Source of the DNA: Prescottella defluvii
GTDB taxonomy: Bacteria > Actinomycetota > Actinomycetes > Mycobacteriales > Mycobacteriaceae
Length of the DNA: 64,000 bases
Assembly: GCA_029690005.1 (NCBI GenBank)
Contig: CP121458.1
Location: 124,001-188,000, forward strand
Reading direction: 5' to 3'
In this document: positions 42,389 through 52,328 of the stretch, piece by piece
Layout: every line of letters starts with the position of its first letter
How positions within the stretch are numbered: the stretch's first letter is position 1
The notes under the pieces: model-generated
Told to the model about the DNA's origin: nothing
The model's database searches: none
The model's input: only the letters and a program-made list of their open reading frames with translations
Position numbers and translations under genes: made by a program

Positions 42389-43290
42389 TTACACGAGGCT
42401 TCTTCCCGAGCGGATCCGCCGCCGCAGATCGCGCATGAACAAACGACTGGGGAGATGCCGGACGAAGCCGGGGATGAAGCGGTTCACGAGTGCGACGAAG
42501 ACGAACAGATGCTCGAAGCGGCGGCGGTCGTCGTCGCCCATTCCATGCAGAGTTGTTCCCGGAACAGCGGCGGCAGGAACCCGGCGGTGAGGAACCTCAG
42601 CAGGTCCCCGAACACGAACCGCAGCGGCCACGACACCATGCGTAGCCCGATCAGGTCGGTCAGGTAGTCCCGCACGGTGTCGTCCATCGCGACCCGCTCA
42701 CACGCGATGTTCCAGTACCGGTCGAAGTCGGCGCGGGTCGCCGGCCACATGTCCTCGGTGACCTGCAGCGTGGTGCCGAGCGTCGACGACGACCGGTAGA
42801 ACTCCTCGGCCTGTTCGGGTGTCAGCTTGCCGTGCAGCAACTGGTGCGTGTCCTCGAAGCCGACGAACAGGCATGCGGCCACCCACAGCTGCAGTTCCCG
42901 GTCGAACGCGTTGTAGGCCACCGGGCTGTTCTCGTCCGACCGCACGTGCTGGTGTGCGCCGTTCACCGCCGCCCGGTAGGCGCGGCGCTCGTCGTCGGTG
43001 CCCAGGATCGCCACCGCCAGGTACGTGAACGTGGTGCGGGCCCGCTTCCAGGGGTGCCGGAAGAGGCTGCCGGACTCGACCTTGCTCTCGACGACGCCGT
43101 GGCCCACTTCGGGCCACGACAGTTGCATGACGACGTTCGCCGCGCCGCCGGCGCACGCCCAGAAGTCGAGGGCGTTGGCGATCCGCGTCGGGCGACCGGC
43201 GCGCCGCGGGGAGCTGGTGATCCGAATGCGCGTGCGCTCGTTGGTCAATCGCGGTTCGGACCCGGCGAGGTCGAGGTATCGGGTCGGCAC
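42389..43290 (-). CDS. DUF2236 / MpaB-type oxygenase family protein
   Basis: About 300 residues. The N-terminal ANVVMQLSWPEVGHGVVESK, then FRHPWKRARTTFTYLAVAIL and NGAHQHVR with a conserved His, match the DUF2236 family (MpaB oxygenases and latex-clearing proteins, haem-binding helical proteins). LQLWVAACLFVGFEDTHQLL is another block. GTG 43290 has GGAGGAG upstream. One base missing near 42540 breaks the frame before the last 50 residues. It lies 38 bp after the mce-associated gene and may be the last gene of that transcript. The reaction is unknown. Confidence 0.8.
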
Positions 43291-43328
43291 GGGCGCTCCT
43301 CCCGGTCGGGCGATGTCGTTTCGAAAGG

Positions 43329-43898
43329 TTACTTCGTCTCGACGTTGTCGACGATCCAACGGTCGTCGTCACGGGTGAGCGTGACGACCATGCGGTAGTT
43401 CTGCGACTTGCCCTCGGGGGCAATCACATTCTTCGCCTCCTGGTCCACGAACGCCAGTACCACGGCGTTCGAGCCGTCGATGCTCTCGACACCGATGTTC
43501 GTGACGGTCGCGGTCGCCCGCCCCTGGCCGTCGGTGACGAGTTTGCTCAGTGCGTCGACCATCTCGTTGTACTTGCCGGCGAACTCCGGGGTCGACATCG
43601 CCGCGATCTTGGCGCGATTGGCGTCGAGGTTCTGGTAGTCGAACGTGGCGATCGTCTGCGCGTAGTCGCGGGTGGTGTCGACGGCCTCGGTGCGCAGCGT
43701 GTCAGCGCGGTGCTGCTGCCACGACTGCCACCCGAGCGCGCCGGCCAGCGCAACGGCCAGGACGGCGAGGATCGTGACAGCGACCCGACCGCGCGCACGG
43801 GGCGAGCCCTGTCCGGGATCGGGTTCCGCGGCCGGCGCCGGCGGTGTCTCGATCACCGCGGTGTCCGTCGTGTCCATCCCGGTCTCATCGTTCGCCAT
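43329..43898 (-). CDS. Mce-associated membrane protein (Mas)
   Basis: About 190 residues, intact. An acidic cytoplasmic N-terminus is followed by a proline-rich stretch, one transmembrane helix (VAVTILAVLAVALAGALGWQ) and an extracytoplasmic domain with RADTLRTEAVDTTRDYAQTI, NAVVLAFVDQE and WIVDNVETK. This is the layout of Mas proteins, which sit at the end of mce operons and stabilise the Mce transport complex at the envelope. GGAGGAG precedes ATG 43898, and the start overlaps the mceF 3' end. Confidence 0.85.
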   Translation of the reverse strand: MANDETGMDTTDTAVIETPPAPAAEPDPGQGSPRARGRVAVTILAVLAVALAGALGWQSWQQHRADTLRTEAVDTTRDYAQTIATFDYQNLDANRAKIAAMSTPEFAGKYNEMVDALSKLVTDGQGRATATVTNIGVESIDGSNAVVLAFVDQEAKNVIAPEGKSQNYRMVVTLTRDDDRWIVDNVETK

Positions 43899-45126
43899 CT
43901 CCGAGCTCCTCCAGCAGTTGGTTCCATTGGTCGAGCATCTCGCCCCCGGCGGGACGAGAACCGGATCCGGGACCATCGGCGGACCGATGACCGTGCCCGG
44001 GGTGTTCGCGTTCTGCAGCCCGAGATCGTTGGGCGCGGTGCCGTTCGTGATCCGCGCTGCTCGATGTTCGGGCCCGGTGGGCAGTACAGGGTGAGGTTCG
44101 GATGGGTGGGACTCGGGTCACCGACGGCGAGCCGTCCAGTGTCACCGACGGCGCGGCGTGGTGTGGCGTAGTTGCACACCGGCCCCTGCGTGCCGACGAG
44201 CGCGAACTCGGCCCTGTCCCCCTGACGATCGACTCGAGCTTGCCGAGTCCCTCGGGGATCTCGTCGAGTCCCGCCGCCAGAGCGTTACGCCGGTCGGAGA
44301 TGATCGGGGTGACGGTGGCCAGATTCGCCAGCAGCGCCCCGAACGTGTCGTGGTACCGGTCGAACAGCTCCTGGGTGTGGGCGAGGGCGGCCGGCGACCG
44401 GTCCAACAGGTACACCAGGACGGGCGAGTTGTCGTCGAGCTGACCGGTGAAGGTCCGCGCCGCCGCCATCCCCCGGCCGAACGAGTCGGCCCCATCCGCC
44501 ATCGTCCCGATCAGGCTCGCGGTGCGGGTGAGCAGCGACCGCAGCTGCGGCGCCTGCCGCTCGAGCAGGGCCGACAGCTTGTCGCCGTCGTCGATCATGC
44601 TCGCCAGGCTGGGGCCGAGGCCGTCGAGCGAGGCCCCGAGTTCGGTGCCGAGGGCTGTGACGGTCGCGGGATCGATGCCGCCCAGCAGTTTCGCGGTGTC
44701 CCCCATGAGCTGCTCCATCTGGAGCGGCTGCCGATCCTGCGGTGCCGCGAGGGTGTCGCCGTCCTCGAGGTAGGTACCGGAGTCGGTGGCCGGATACATG
44801 TCGACGCTCTGGATCCCGGCGGCAGTGCTCATCGCGACCTTCGCGATGCTGTCGCGCGGGATGCGGGTGCCGGGGTCGAGGTCGAACTCGATCCGAGCCC
44901 GGCTCCGGTCGCCGTCGAGCGCGACCGACGCGACCCGGCCCACGTGGACGCCGCGGTAGGTGACGCTCGTGCCTGCGGTGAGGCCGAGCGCGTCGGACAT
45001 GCTCGCATGCAACCGGATCGGATCGCCGAACGCCCGTGAGCCCACCACGTAGGCGATGCCGAACGGGACGACGACCGCGGAGGTGAGCGCGAACAGGATC
45101 AGCTGGACCAGCACGACTCGTCTCAT
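43885..45126 (-). CDS. mceF: MCE family protein MceF
   Basis: Substrate-binding subunit of the mce lipid importer, anchored by an N-terminal helix (LVQLILFALTSAVVVPFGIA). The MCE/MlaD domain contains GLTAGTSVTYRGVHVGRVAS and RIEFDLDPGTRIPRDSIAKV. A long helical part follows with FTGQLDDNSPVLVYLLDRSP. It breaks near 44215, 44060 and 43940; the true tail appears to end DQWNQLLEELGDGER. The extended C-terminus includes LYCPPGPN. It is the last of six mce subunits. Confidence 0.88.
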   Translation of the reverse strand: MRRVVLVQLILFALTSAVVVPFGIAYVVGSRAFGDPIRLHASMSDALGLTAGTSVTYRGVHVGRVASVALDGDRSRARIEFDLDPGTRIPRDSIAKVAMSTAAGIQSVDMYPATDSGTYLEDGDTLAAPQDRQPLQMEQLMGDTAKLLGGIDPATVTALGTELGASLDGLGPSLASMIDDGDKLSALLERQAPQLRSLLTRTASLIGTMADGADSFGRGMAAARTFTGQLDDNSPVLVYLLDRSPAALAHTQELFDRYHDTFGALLANLATVTPIISDRRNALAAGLDEIPEGLGKLESIVRGTGPSSRSSARRGRCATTPHHAAPSVTLDGSPSVTRVPPIRTSPCTAHRARTSSSADHERHRAQRSRAAEREHPGHGHRSADGPGSGSRPAGGEMLDQWNQLLEELGDGER

Positions 45127-46157
45127 CGGGCCCCTCCCGACAGCAGCGTCTGCAGCGAGCTTGCCCCTGACGGTCGGCTGGTCATGCCACCGGTCAGGAG
45201 GTTCTCGATGCCCGCCGGGATGTCGAGGGTTCCGTCGAACACCAGGTAGTCGCCCTTCACCGCGCGATCGAAGTTCCCGAGGAAGGTGTTCATGTTGGTG
45301 AGCGTTTCCCCGATGCGGGAGTTGTACGAGCGCAACGTCTCCACCACGGTCGCACCGTCCGCGACGATGCCGTCGAGGCTGGTGGACGACAGCACGACGT
45401 CGGCGTGCTCCGCCAGCCGTGCGCTCGATTCCAGCAGCGGCGCGAGCCGGTCGCGCTGCTGCGCGAGAACGGTCGTGGCTTCCGGGACGGTGTCGAGGAA
45501 TCCGTCGAGCACGTCCTGCTGTTCGACGAGTTGCGCCGAGATGTTGCGCGCCAGGTCGATCGCCGCGCCGAAGTCGTCCCGATGCTCCGTCGCCGTGCCG
45601 GTCAGCTCGGTCATCGTGTCGAGGAGGCCGCGTACTATCTGCGATCGGCCCGCGAATGCGGTGTCCAGTTCGTCGATCACGGTCCGAAGCTGGTCGAATC
45701 CGCTGCCCGTGAGGATCATCCCGAGCGTGGCCAGGGCGCTCTCGATCTGCGGGCCGATCTCGGTGCGGGACTGGACGATCACGTCGCCGTCAGCCAGCTC
45801 CGTCCCCGACGGCTCCTGCGGGATCTTCAGCCGCACGAACGGGCTGCCGAGCGCCGACGGCAACTCGATCGCGGCCTCGACGTTGTCGGGCAGCTCCACC
45901 GCCGACGACAGGCTCAGATCCACGGCCGCGCCGACCGTGTCGGTCGACAGCCTGGACACCCGGCCGATCACCCGCTGCCCGGTGCGGACTTCGGCCCCCG
46001 TCAGGATCCCGTCGGCGTGCGCCAATTGCACCGTCACCGTGTAGCTCTCGCCGGGCACGGAACGGCCGAGTGGGAGATCCTGAATGCCGACGCCGCAACC
46101 GGTGAGCAGCAGCGCACCGCCGGCGGCGGTAGCCACCGCGAGCACCCGCCGTCGCAT
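45123..46157 (-). CDS. mceE: MCE family lipoprotein MceE
   Basis: 345 residues, intact. Lipoprotein signal with lipobox LLLTGC, so Cys21 should be diacylated and anchored at the outer face of the membrane. The MCE domain (YTVTVQLAHADGILTGAEVR, IGRVSRLSTDT) and helical tail with AFAGRSQIVRGLLDTMTELT follow. In mce operons the fifth subunit is typically a lipoprotein, as here. ATGA overlap with mceD, and the stop overlaps the mceF start by 4 bp. Confidence 0.92.
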   Translation of the reverse strand: MRRRVLAVATAAGGALLLTGCGVGIQDLPLGRSVPGESYTVTVQLAHADGILTGAEVRTGQRVIGRVSRLSTDTVGAAVDLSLSSAVELPDNVEAAIELPSALGSPFVRLKIPQEPSGTELADGDVIVQSRTEIGPQIESALATLGMILTGSGFDQLRTVIDELDTAFAGRSQIVRGLLDTMTELTGTATEHRDDFGAAIDLARNISAQLVEQQDVLDGFLDTVPEATTVLAQQRDRLAPLLESSARLAEHADVVLSSTSLDGIVADGATVVETLRSYNSRIGETLTNMNTFLGNFDRAVKGDYLVFDGTLDIPAGIENLLTGGMTSRPSGASSLQTLLSGGAR

Positions 46158-47277
46158 CAGTTGCCGCCCGTCGCCGCGGCGCCGCCCGAGAGAAGCGTCG
46201 CGAGGCCCAGCGGGTCGGAGGCGCTGATCGGGAAGGAGATCGGGTTGGTGAATCCGGCGCCCGTACACAACGGCATCGGGTACTGCGCGCACAGCGGCTT
46301 CGCCACCGCGAATTGGGTGAGGGCGGTGGAGATGTTCAGCCGGATCCGCCCCCGGTCGTCGGGACCGACGGTCCGGGACAGGTTCTGCATCAGCAGCGGC
46401 ACGAGATCCATGAACTCGGCGAGCCCGGGCTGGTTCGCCGCCAGGGTGTCGCCGACGGTGCGCAGGTTGCCGGCGATCGCGCCGACGTCGTCGCCGTGGT
46501 CGGTCGTGAACCGGTCGATCTGATCGAACACCGTCTTCAGGTCCTGCAGCGGTTGCGCGATGTCGAGGTCCTGCGCCGACCATTCGTCGCCGAGTTCACC
46601 GAGATCCGAGACCAGATGGTCGATACTCACCTGCCGCGCGTCGAGTTCGGCCATCAGCGAGCTCAGGTTGTCGACGATCGCACCGATGTCCTCGGTCCGT
46701 GCACCGACCACACCCGTTGCGGCGCTGAGGTTCCGGACCGCCCGGTTCAGGTCCGCCCCCTGTCCGGCGAGCCCCGAGGCGGCCTGCGTGAGCAACCCAC
46801 CCACGTCCCCGCCGTCCGGGCCCAGCGCCTTGGTGAGTGTGTCGAGGCTGCCCATCAGCCCGTCGAAGTCGATCGGTGCGTGGCTGCGCTCGAGCGGAAT
46901 CTCGCCCCGTCCTCGAGTTTCGGCCCGCCCCGGTACGCGGGACCGAACTCGAGGTGACGGTCGCTGATCACCGACGGATTGAGTACGTACGCACTGACGT
47001 CCGCAGGCAACTCGACATCGTCGGGAACGGATGCCGTAACCCGAACGAGGGTACCGAGCGGTTCCACCGCGGTGACCGTGCCGACCGGCACCCCGAGCAC
47101 GGTGACCTTGCTGCCCGGGTACAGACCGTTGACGTAGGCGAAGTCGACGTGGACGGTGGTCGTGCGGTCGGTGCGCCCGAACACGTACCAGGCGCCGGTC
47201 GCGAGCACGACGGCCAGGACGGTCGCGACCGCGACCCGGCCGAGACGCCGGCGCCGGGCCGCCGGCCGCGCGCTCAT
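46157..47277 (-). CDS. mceD: MCE family protein MceD
   Basis: About 374 residues. Arginine-rich N-terminus, one helix (VAVATVLAVVLATGAWYVFG), MCE domain HVDFAYVNGLYPGSKVTVLG and RVTASVPDDVELPADV, then ISDRHLEFGPAYRGGPKLED. The frame breaks near 46910; the second part begins SHAPIDFDGLMGSLDTLTKA and ends SGGAAATGGN after a helical stretch with LCAQYPMPLCTGAG. ATGA overlaps at both ends show tight operon structure. Confidence 0.88.
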
Positions 47278-48340
47278 CGGCACCTCTGCATCACGCCGAG
47301 CACGCACAGCATGTTGTCGGGCACGACCGCTGCAGGTGCGGTCACGTCGGTCCAGTTCCCGTTGCCGGTCACGTCGGTCGCGGAACGCAGTGCCGGTGGC
47401 AGGCGCGTCAGGATGCGATCGATATTGTCCGCGTTGTGCTGCAGTGTGTCCGTGACGGCCACGAGGTTGCTCGTGAGCTGTGAAAACTGCTGTTCGTGGT
47501 CGGTGAACGACGTCGCCGTCGTCGCCAGCAGCGTCCGCAGGTTCTCTACCAGTCGGGTGAGCACCCGCTTGCGGACCGCGAGGGTGTGGACGATCGTCTG
47601 CGCGTTCGACAGTGTCGCGGTCAGCGATTCCTGCTGCCGGACAGCCAGATCCGACAGTGACCGCGACAGCGTCGACAGCTGGTCGATCTGTTCGCCGTTC
47701 CGTGCGACGGCGGCCGACGCACCGCTGATGCCGGCGAGGGCCTTCCCGAGCTGCTCGGGTCGTCGGGCATCATCTGCGACAGCGTCGTCATCATCGCCTC
47801 CAGCGATGCGGCGTCGATCTGCTGCGCGGCGTCGGTCGCGTCCCGGCTCACGTCGTCGAGGCTGTAGGGAACCGTGGTGCGCGACAGCGGGATGACGTCG
47901 GACGGTGATCCGTCCGACGAGTCCTCCTCGACCACCCCGGCGGGCAGCACCTCGAGGTAGCGCTTGCCCAGCACGGTCTTCAGGCGCACGGTTGCGGTGG
48001 TCCGGTTGCCGAGCGGTTGGCCGTCGTCCAACCGGAATGCCACGCGCACATGGTCACCCGCGAGCTCGATGCCCTCGACCCGCCCGGCCGGGACACCGGC
48101 GACGTAGACGGGATCGCCGCCGGACAGCCCGCTCGCGTTGGCGAGCTCGGCGGTGTACGGGTCGGTCCGCGCCAGGTACCACACCTTGGGGATGCCGACC
48201 GCCGCGGCGAGGCCGAGCACTAGGGCCACGATCCCCAGCGTCCCCAGCGCCAGCGGCGTGGCCGATCCGGGCCGCCGCTCGCCGCGAAACACGAACAGCC
48301 ACATGCCAACCACGATGTCGACGAGCTTGACGAGGAACAT
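47274..48340 (-). CDS. mceC: MCE family protein MceC
   Basis: About 356 residues. N-terminal helix after FVFRGERRPG, MCE domain YTAELANASGLSGGDPVYVA then GVPAGRVEGIELAGDHVRVA and LKTVLGKRYLEVLPAG. One C missing near 47760 breaks the frame; with it the protein continues MPDDPEQLGKALAGISG and ends DNMLCVLGVMQRCR. ATG 48340 overlaps the mceB stop as ATGA, which favours it over the upstream ATG at 48349. Confidence 0.88.
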
Positions 48341-49390
48341 CAGCGGCACACCTCCGAGTGGGTGGTCCCGAAGATGTTCGCCTCGACGTCACCGACCTTC
48401 AGCACGAAGTTGCACAGGTACAGGTTCACGAAACCGCCGTAGCTGCTGATGCGGTTGATCCCGTCCGCGAACTGCGGCATCCCGGCAACGAACCGGCCGA
48501 ACGCGCCGGTATCCGCGATCCACTGGTCGGTCACCGCCTTCAGGTCGGTCACCGAATTGCCGAAGGCGCCCTGGGACCGTGTGAGCGAGGCTGCGAGCGA
48601 CGCGATGGCACGGTCACCGCTGTCCACCACGGTCGCCAACGCGTCGTTGCTGTCGGCCACGGACGACGTCAGGTCCCGGAGTCCGCCGATGAGCTCCTCG
48701 AGCTGCGGCCGCCGCTGGTTCACCGAGCCGAGCAGCGCGGTCATGTTCGCCACCAGTTGCTCGAATACCCCGCGGCGGTCGACCAGATCGGTGGTGAGCG
48801 TGCCGATCCGGTCGACGAGCGTGGACACGGCCGCGCCGCGCCCGCCGAAGGTCTCCACGAAGGTGCGGGTGAGTGTGTTGACCCGGCCGGGCTCGAAGAG
48901 CGTCGAACAGCGGCGCGAAGCCGTTCATGAGGGCGGTGAGATCGACCGGCGGGGTGGTGCGGTCGAGCGGGATCACACTCCCGGGCGGTAGGGCGTTCCC
49001 GTTCTCCCCACCGCAGCCGGTTCGACGGCCGCTCCCGCGGGTGGCTCGAGCGCGAGATACCGGGCGCCGAGCATGTCGCCGTAGCGGATGGCGGCGGTGA
49101 CGTCGCGGTCGAGGGTGTGATCGGACGACACCTCGATCTGCACGACGGCCTTGCTGGTCCCGACCGCCCGCGTCGGCGAAGTCGATCGCGTCGACGCGCC
49201 CGATCCGCACCCCCGACATCGTCACCGGGTTCCCGGGGTCGAGTCCCTCGACGTCGGTGAACTCGACGGTGTAGGAGTCGGTGGCGCCGCGCACCGGGAC
49301 GGACAACGTGTTGGCGACCAGCAACCCGCACACCACGCCGGCGACGCAGAACCCGGCGGCCTTCGCGAGCGGCACCCATCCGATCGTCAT
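48340..49390 (-). CDS. mceB: MCE family protein MceB
   Basis: About 351 residues with three frame breaks (near 49175, 49025 and 48895). Helix GFCVAGVVCGLLVANTLSVP, then MCE motifs SYTVEFTDVEGLDPGNPVTM, SGVRIGRVDAIDFADAGG and IRYGDMLGARYLALEPP. IPLDRTTPPVDLTALMNGF is shared by mce subunits. The intact 3' part begins TFGGRGAAVSTLVDRIGTLT and ends VEANIFGTTHSEVCR. Start and stop both overlap neighbouring genes. Confidence 0.86.
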
Positions 49391-50594
49391 CGCACCCGCA
49401 CCTCCGTACCGCGCACCAGCGGTCCGAGCATCACCGGCGCCAACGGATTCGCCGGGCGCGGTCGTCCGAACCCGGTGTGTTCCCGAGCAATCGGTCCCGC
49501 AGCACGTCCAACGCCCGTTGCTCGCGCGGACCGCCGTCGACGGTGCTCGGGCCGCACGCGCCGGGGAGCTTTCCGTAGCTGGGGCAGTCCGCCGCGGTGT
49601 ACGGCAGCGGCTCGGCGAAGGTGGGCACCGCGACGATGTCGAAGTGTCCGGTCGCGAACACGCGGGCCCCGGCGGCACCGAAGGTCCGGGCCCGGTCGAG
49701 GGTGCCGGTCAACCCCTCGGGGTCGGCGGCGGTGGTGGCGAGGACTGTGCCGGACGCGTCGAGCACGGTGATGATCCGGTCCCGCTGCTCGCCGACGAAT
49801 CCGGTGAGGACCGAGGCGAAACCGGCTGCGGCGCCGATCGTGTCGGCGACCTGATCCCGGTTCTCGACCACGGTCCGCGACACGTCGGTGGTGGACGCCA
49901 GCGTTGCAAGCACGTCCGGGGTAGCCGTGTCCAGGGCCTGCAGAACGGTCCGGAAGTCGGGGGTGGCCTCGAGCAGCGACCGCACGGCCGGGGTCAGTGT
50001 CGGCGCCGCTGCGTCCAGCCGGTCGATGATCCGCCCGACGGTGGCGCCGCGTCCGCCCAGCGCCTGCGCCAACGCCGAGAGCGCCACCTGCATCTTCTGC
50101 GGCTGCATCCGATCCAGCACCGCCACGAGCCGGGTGTAGACCGCGTAGAGCGCCACCGAGTCGGGGCTCTCGTCCATGTGCAGTTCGTCGCCGGCGGACA
50201 GGGTCCAGGGATCGGAGCCGGGGTCTGGGGCGTCGACGAGCTGGATGTAGATGTCGCCGAAGAAGGTTCGCGGCACCACCCGGACCACGACCGACGCCGG
50301 GATCGCGCTGATGGCGTCGGAGTCGATCTGCAGTCGCACGCGCGACGATTCGATGCCCGAGTCGATGCCGGAGATCCGCCCCACGTTGACGCCGTGGTAC
50401 CGAACGGGCGCCTCGCCGTTGACCAGCCCCGCCGCGGCGGGGATGCCGACCACCACCTCGGGGTCGCGCTGCAGCTGCCCGGTGCCCCGCATCACCATCG
50501 CGGCGCCGGCGACGACGGCCACCAGCACCGCGATCGCGCCACGCATCGCGAACGCGGCCTGCCCGGTGCCGGTGCGGCGGGCCACGTCACACAC
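49387..50594 (-). CDS. mceA: MCE family protein MceA
   Basis: About 402 residues. Short cytoplasmic N-terminus, helix GAIAVLVAVVAGAAMVMRGT, MCE domain AAAGLVNGEAPVRYHGVNVG and PRTFFGDIYIQLVDAPDPG, then a long helical domain and a Cys-bearing tail (DCPSYGKLPGACGPS). One base missing near 49460 changes the last residues; restoring it gives PLAPVMLGPLVRGTEVRVR, ending at 49387 and overlapping mceB. The start is GTG 50594 (8-bp overlap with yrbEB) or GTG 50585. Confidence 0.9.
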
Positions 50595-51444
50595 CCATTC
50601 CGGGGATCGTGGGCACGAGGCCCCAAAGCGCGAACGTCATGAGGACGTCCAGCACCCCGATCGCGAGGATCGCCGTGCGCAGCGCCCGCCCCGCCGCCTG
50701 CCCCACACCGGCCGGTCCGCCCGACGCGAGGTACCCGTACGAGCAGTGCACCAGCGCAACGACGCCCGCGAACACGATCGCCTTGACTGCGGCGTAGACG
50801 AGGTCCTCGGGCGACAGCGCGAGATGGAAGAAGTAGTCGTAGGTGCCGGCGGAGGCCCCGCCCCAGAACACGATCACCAGCCGCGTCGACAGATAGCTGG
50901 CGAGCAGACCGATCATGAAGATCGGCAGGACGCACACCATCGCCGCCAGCACCCGTGTTCCGGCGAGGAACGGGATCGAGCGCACCGCCATCGCATCGAG
51001 CGCATCGATCTCGTCCGAGATCCGCATGGCGCCCAACTGCGCGGTGAATCCTGTGCCCACCTTCGCAGCCAGCGCGATCGCGACCACGACGGGGGCCAGC
51101 TCCCGGGTGTTCGCGATCGCCGACAGCATCCCGGAAAGCGTTGTCATACCGATCAGTTCGAGACCCCGCTGCGTTTCGACACCGAGCATCATCGCGGCGG
51201 CGAGCGACATCGCGAAGACGATCCCGATGGTGCCGCCACCCGACAGCAACGAATTGGTACCGAAGCTGACCTCGCTGATCTGCGCGAGAACGTGCCTGCG
51301 GTACCGCGTGGCCGCGTACGGCAGCGAGACGACGGTGCGCCCGAAGAGCGTGACGTGGCGGCCCACGTCGGCGAGGCCCCGGTACACCGCGGACACGGGT
51401 CGGGCCGCGCGACGCAGGCGCACACGGGTGTCGACGCCCACCAT
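50587..51444 (-). CDS. yrbEB: YrbE-family ABC permease, second subunit
   Basis: 285 residues, intact, with about five helices after a cytoplasmic N-terminus. MlaE/YrbE features are GTIGIVFAMSLAAAMMLGVE, a TRELAPVVVAIALAAKVGTG loop and MRISDEIDALDAMAVRSIPF, the coupling (EQ-loop-like) region that contacts the Mce ATPase encoded elsewhere. ATG 51444 overlaps the yrbEA stop as ATGA. Confidence 0.93.
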   Translation of the reverse strand: MVGVDTRVRLRRAARPVSAVYRGLADVGRHVTLFGRTVVSLPYAATRYRRHVLAQISEVSFGTNSLLSGGGTIGIVFAMSLAAAMMLGVETQRGLELIGMTTLSGMLSAIANTRELAPVVVAIALAAKVGTGFTAQLGAMRISDEIDALDAMAVRSIPFLAGTRVLAAMVCVLPIFMIGLLASYLSTRLVIVFWGGASAGTYDYFFHLALSPEDLVYAAVKAIVFAGVVALVHCSYGYLASGGPAGVGQAAGRALRTAILAIGVLDVLMTFALWGLVPTIPGMGV

Positions 51445-52253
51445 CAGTAGGCTCCGACCGCCGGCACGATCACCGTGTACAGGGCGGAGAGTGCGGTGTT
51501 GACGATGAACACCAGCGCGAACGCGATCACGACGGCCTCGTTGACGGCGTCCGCGACACCGCGGGGTCCGCCCTTGGCGTGCAGGCCCTCGAACGCCGCG
51601 ATCAGTGTCGACACGAGCGCGAAGATCGCGGCCTTCACCAGTGCCATCACGAAGTCCGACAGGCGCCCGTACTGGCTGAACGTCGCCAGGAAAGTTCCGG
51701 CGGGCAGGTGCTGGACGTAGATGTGGTACAGGTAGCACGCCATCACGCCGCCGAAGGTCACCATCGCGCACAGGGCGAGCGACACGACCACGGCGGCGAC
51801 CAGTCGGGGCGCGACCAGACGCTCGAGGACGTCGATGCCCATGACCTCCATGGCGTCGATCTCTTCACGAATCTTCCTCGAGCCCAGATCCGTACAGATC
51901 GCCGATCCGGCGACGCCGGCCATCATCAGCGCGCAGACGAGCGCCGACGCCTGCCCGACGATGATGAACGCCACGACCGCTCCGGAGTACCCGCCGGCCC
52001 CGATGCGCCCGGCCAGCTCGCCCACCGACACGGCAACGAACACGCCGATCGGGATCATCAACAGCAACGACGGCACGGTGCTCACCCGACCGATGAACAG
52101 GGTCTGGGTCACCGTCTCCTGTAGCGACAGCCGCCCGCGCAGCGTCGCCCGCGCCAGCGTGACGAGGGCCTGCACGGAGAAGCCGATGAGGTATCCGCCC
52201 TGGAGCGCGACGGCCTGCACCGGCCCCTTGGCGGTGGGCAACTCGTAGGTCAT
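51444..52253 (-). CDS. yrbEA: YrbE-family ABC permease, first subunit
   Basis: 269 residues, intact, with about six helices. Family blocks are IGRVSTVPSLLLMIPIGVFV, GQASALVCALMMAGVAGSAI and CTDLGSRKIREEIDAMEVMG, the ATPase-contact loop. It forms the inner-membrane channel with YrbEB. It follows the fadD5-like gene by 75 bp in the same direction, which is the mce1 gene order. Confidence 0.93.
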   Translation of the reverse strand: MTYELPTAKGPVQAVALQGGYLIGFSVQALVTLARATLRGRLSLQETVTQTLFIGRVSTVPSLLLMIPIGVFVAVSVGELAGRIGAGGYSGAVVAFIIVGQASALVCALMMAGVAGSAICTDLGSRKIREEIDAMEVMGIDVLERLVAPRLVAAVVVSLALCAMVTFGGVMACYLYHIYVQHLPAGTFLATFSQYGRLSDFVMALVKAAIFALVSTLIAAFEGLHAKGGPRGVADAVNEAVVIAFALVFIVNTALSALYTVIVPAVGAY

Positions 52254-52328
52254 GCGCCGGCCCTCCCGGTTCCGTCCCGAACCTGCTGTCGCCCGGCCCT
52301 CACGGTGCCGAGGCCGGTACGCGCGGCG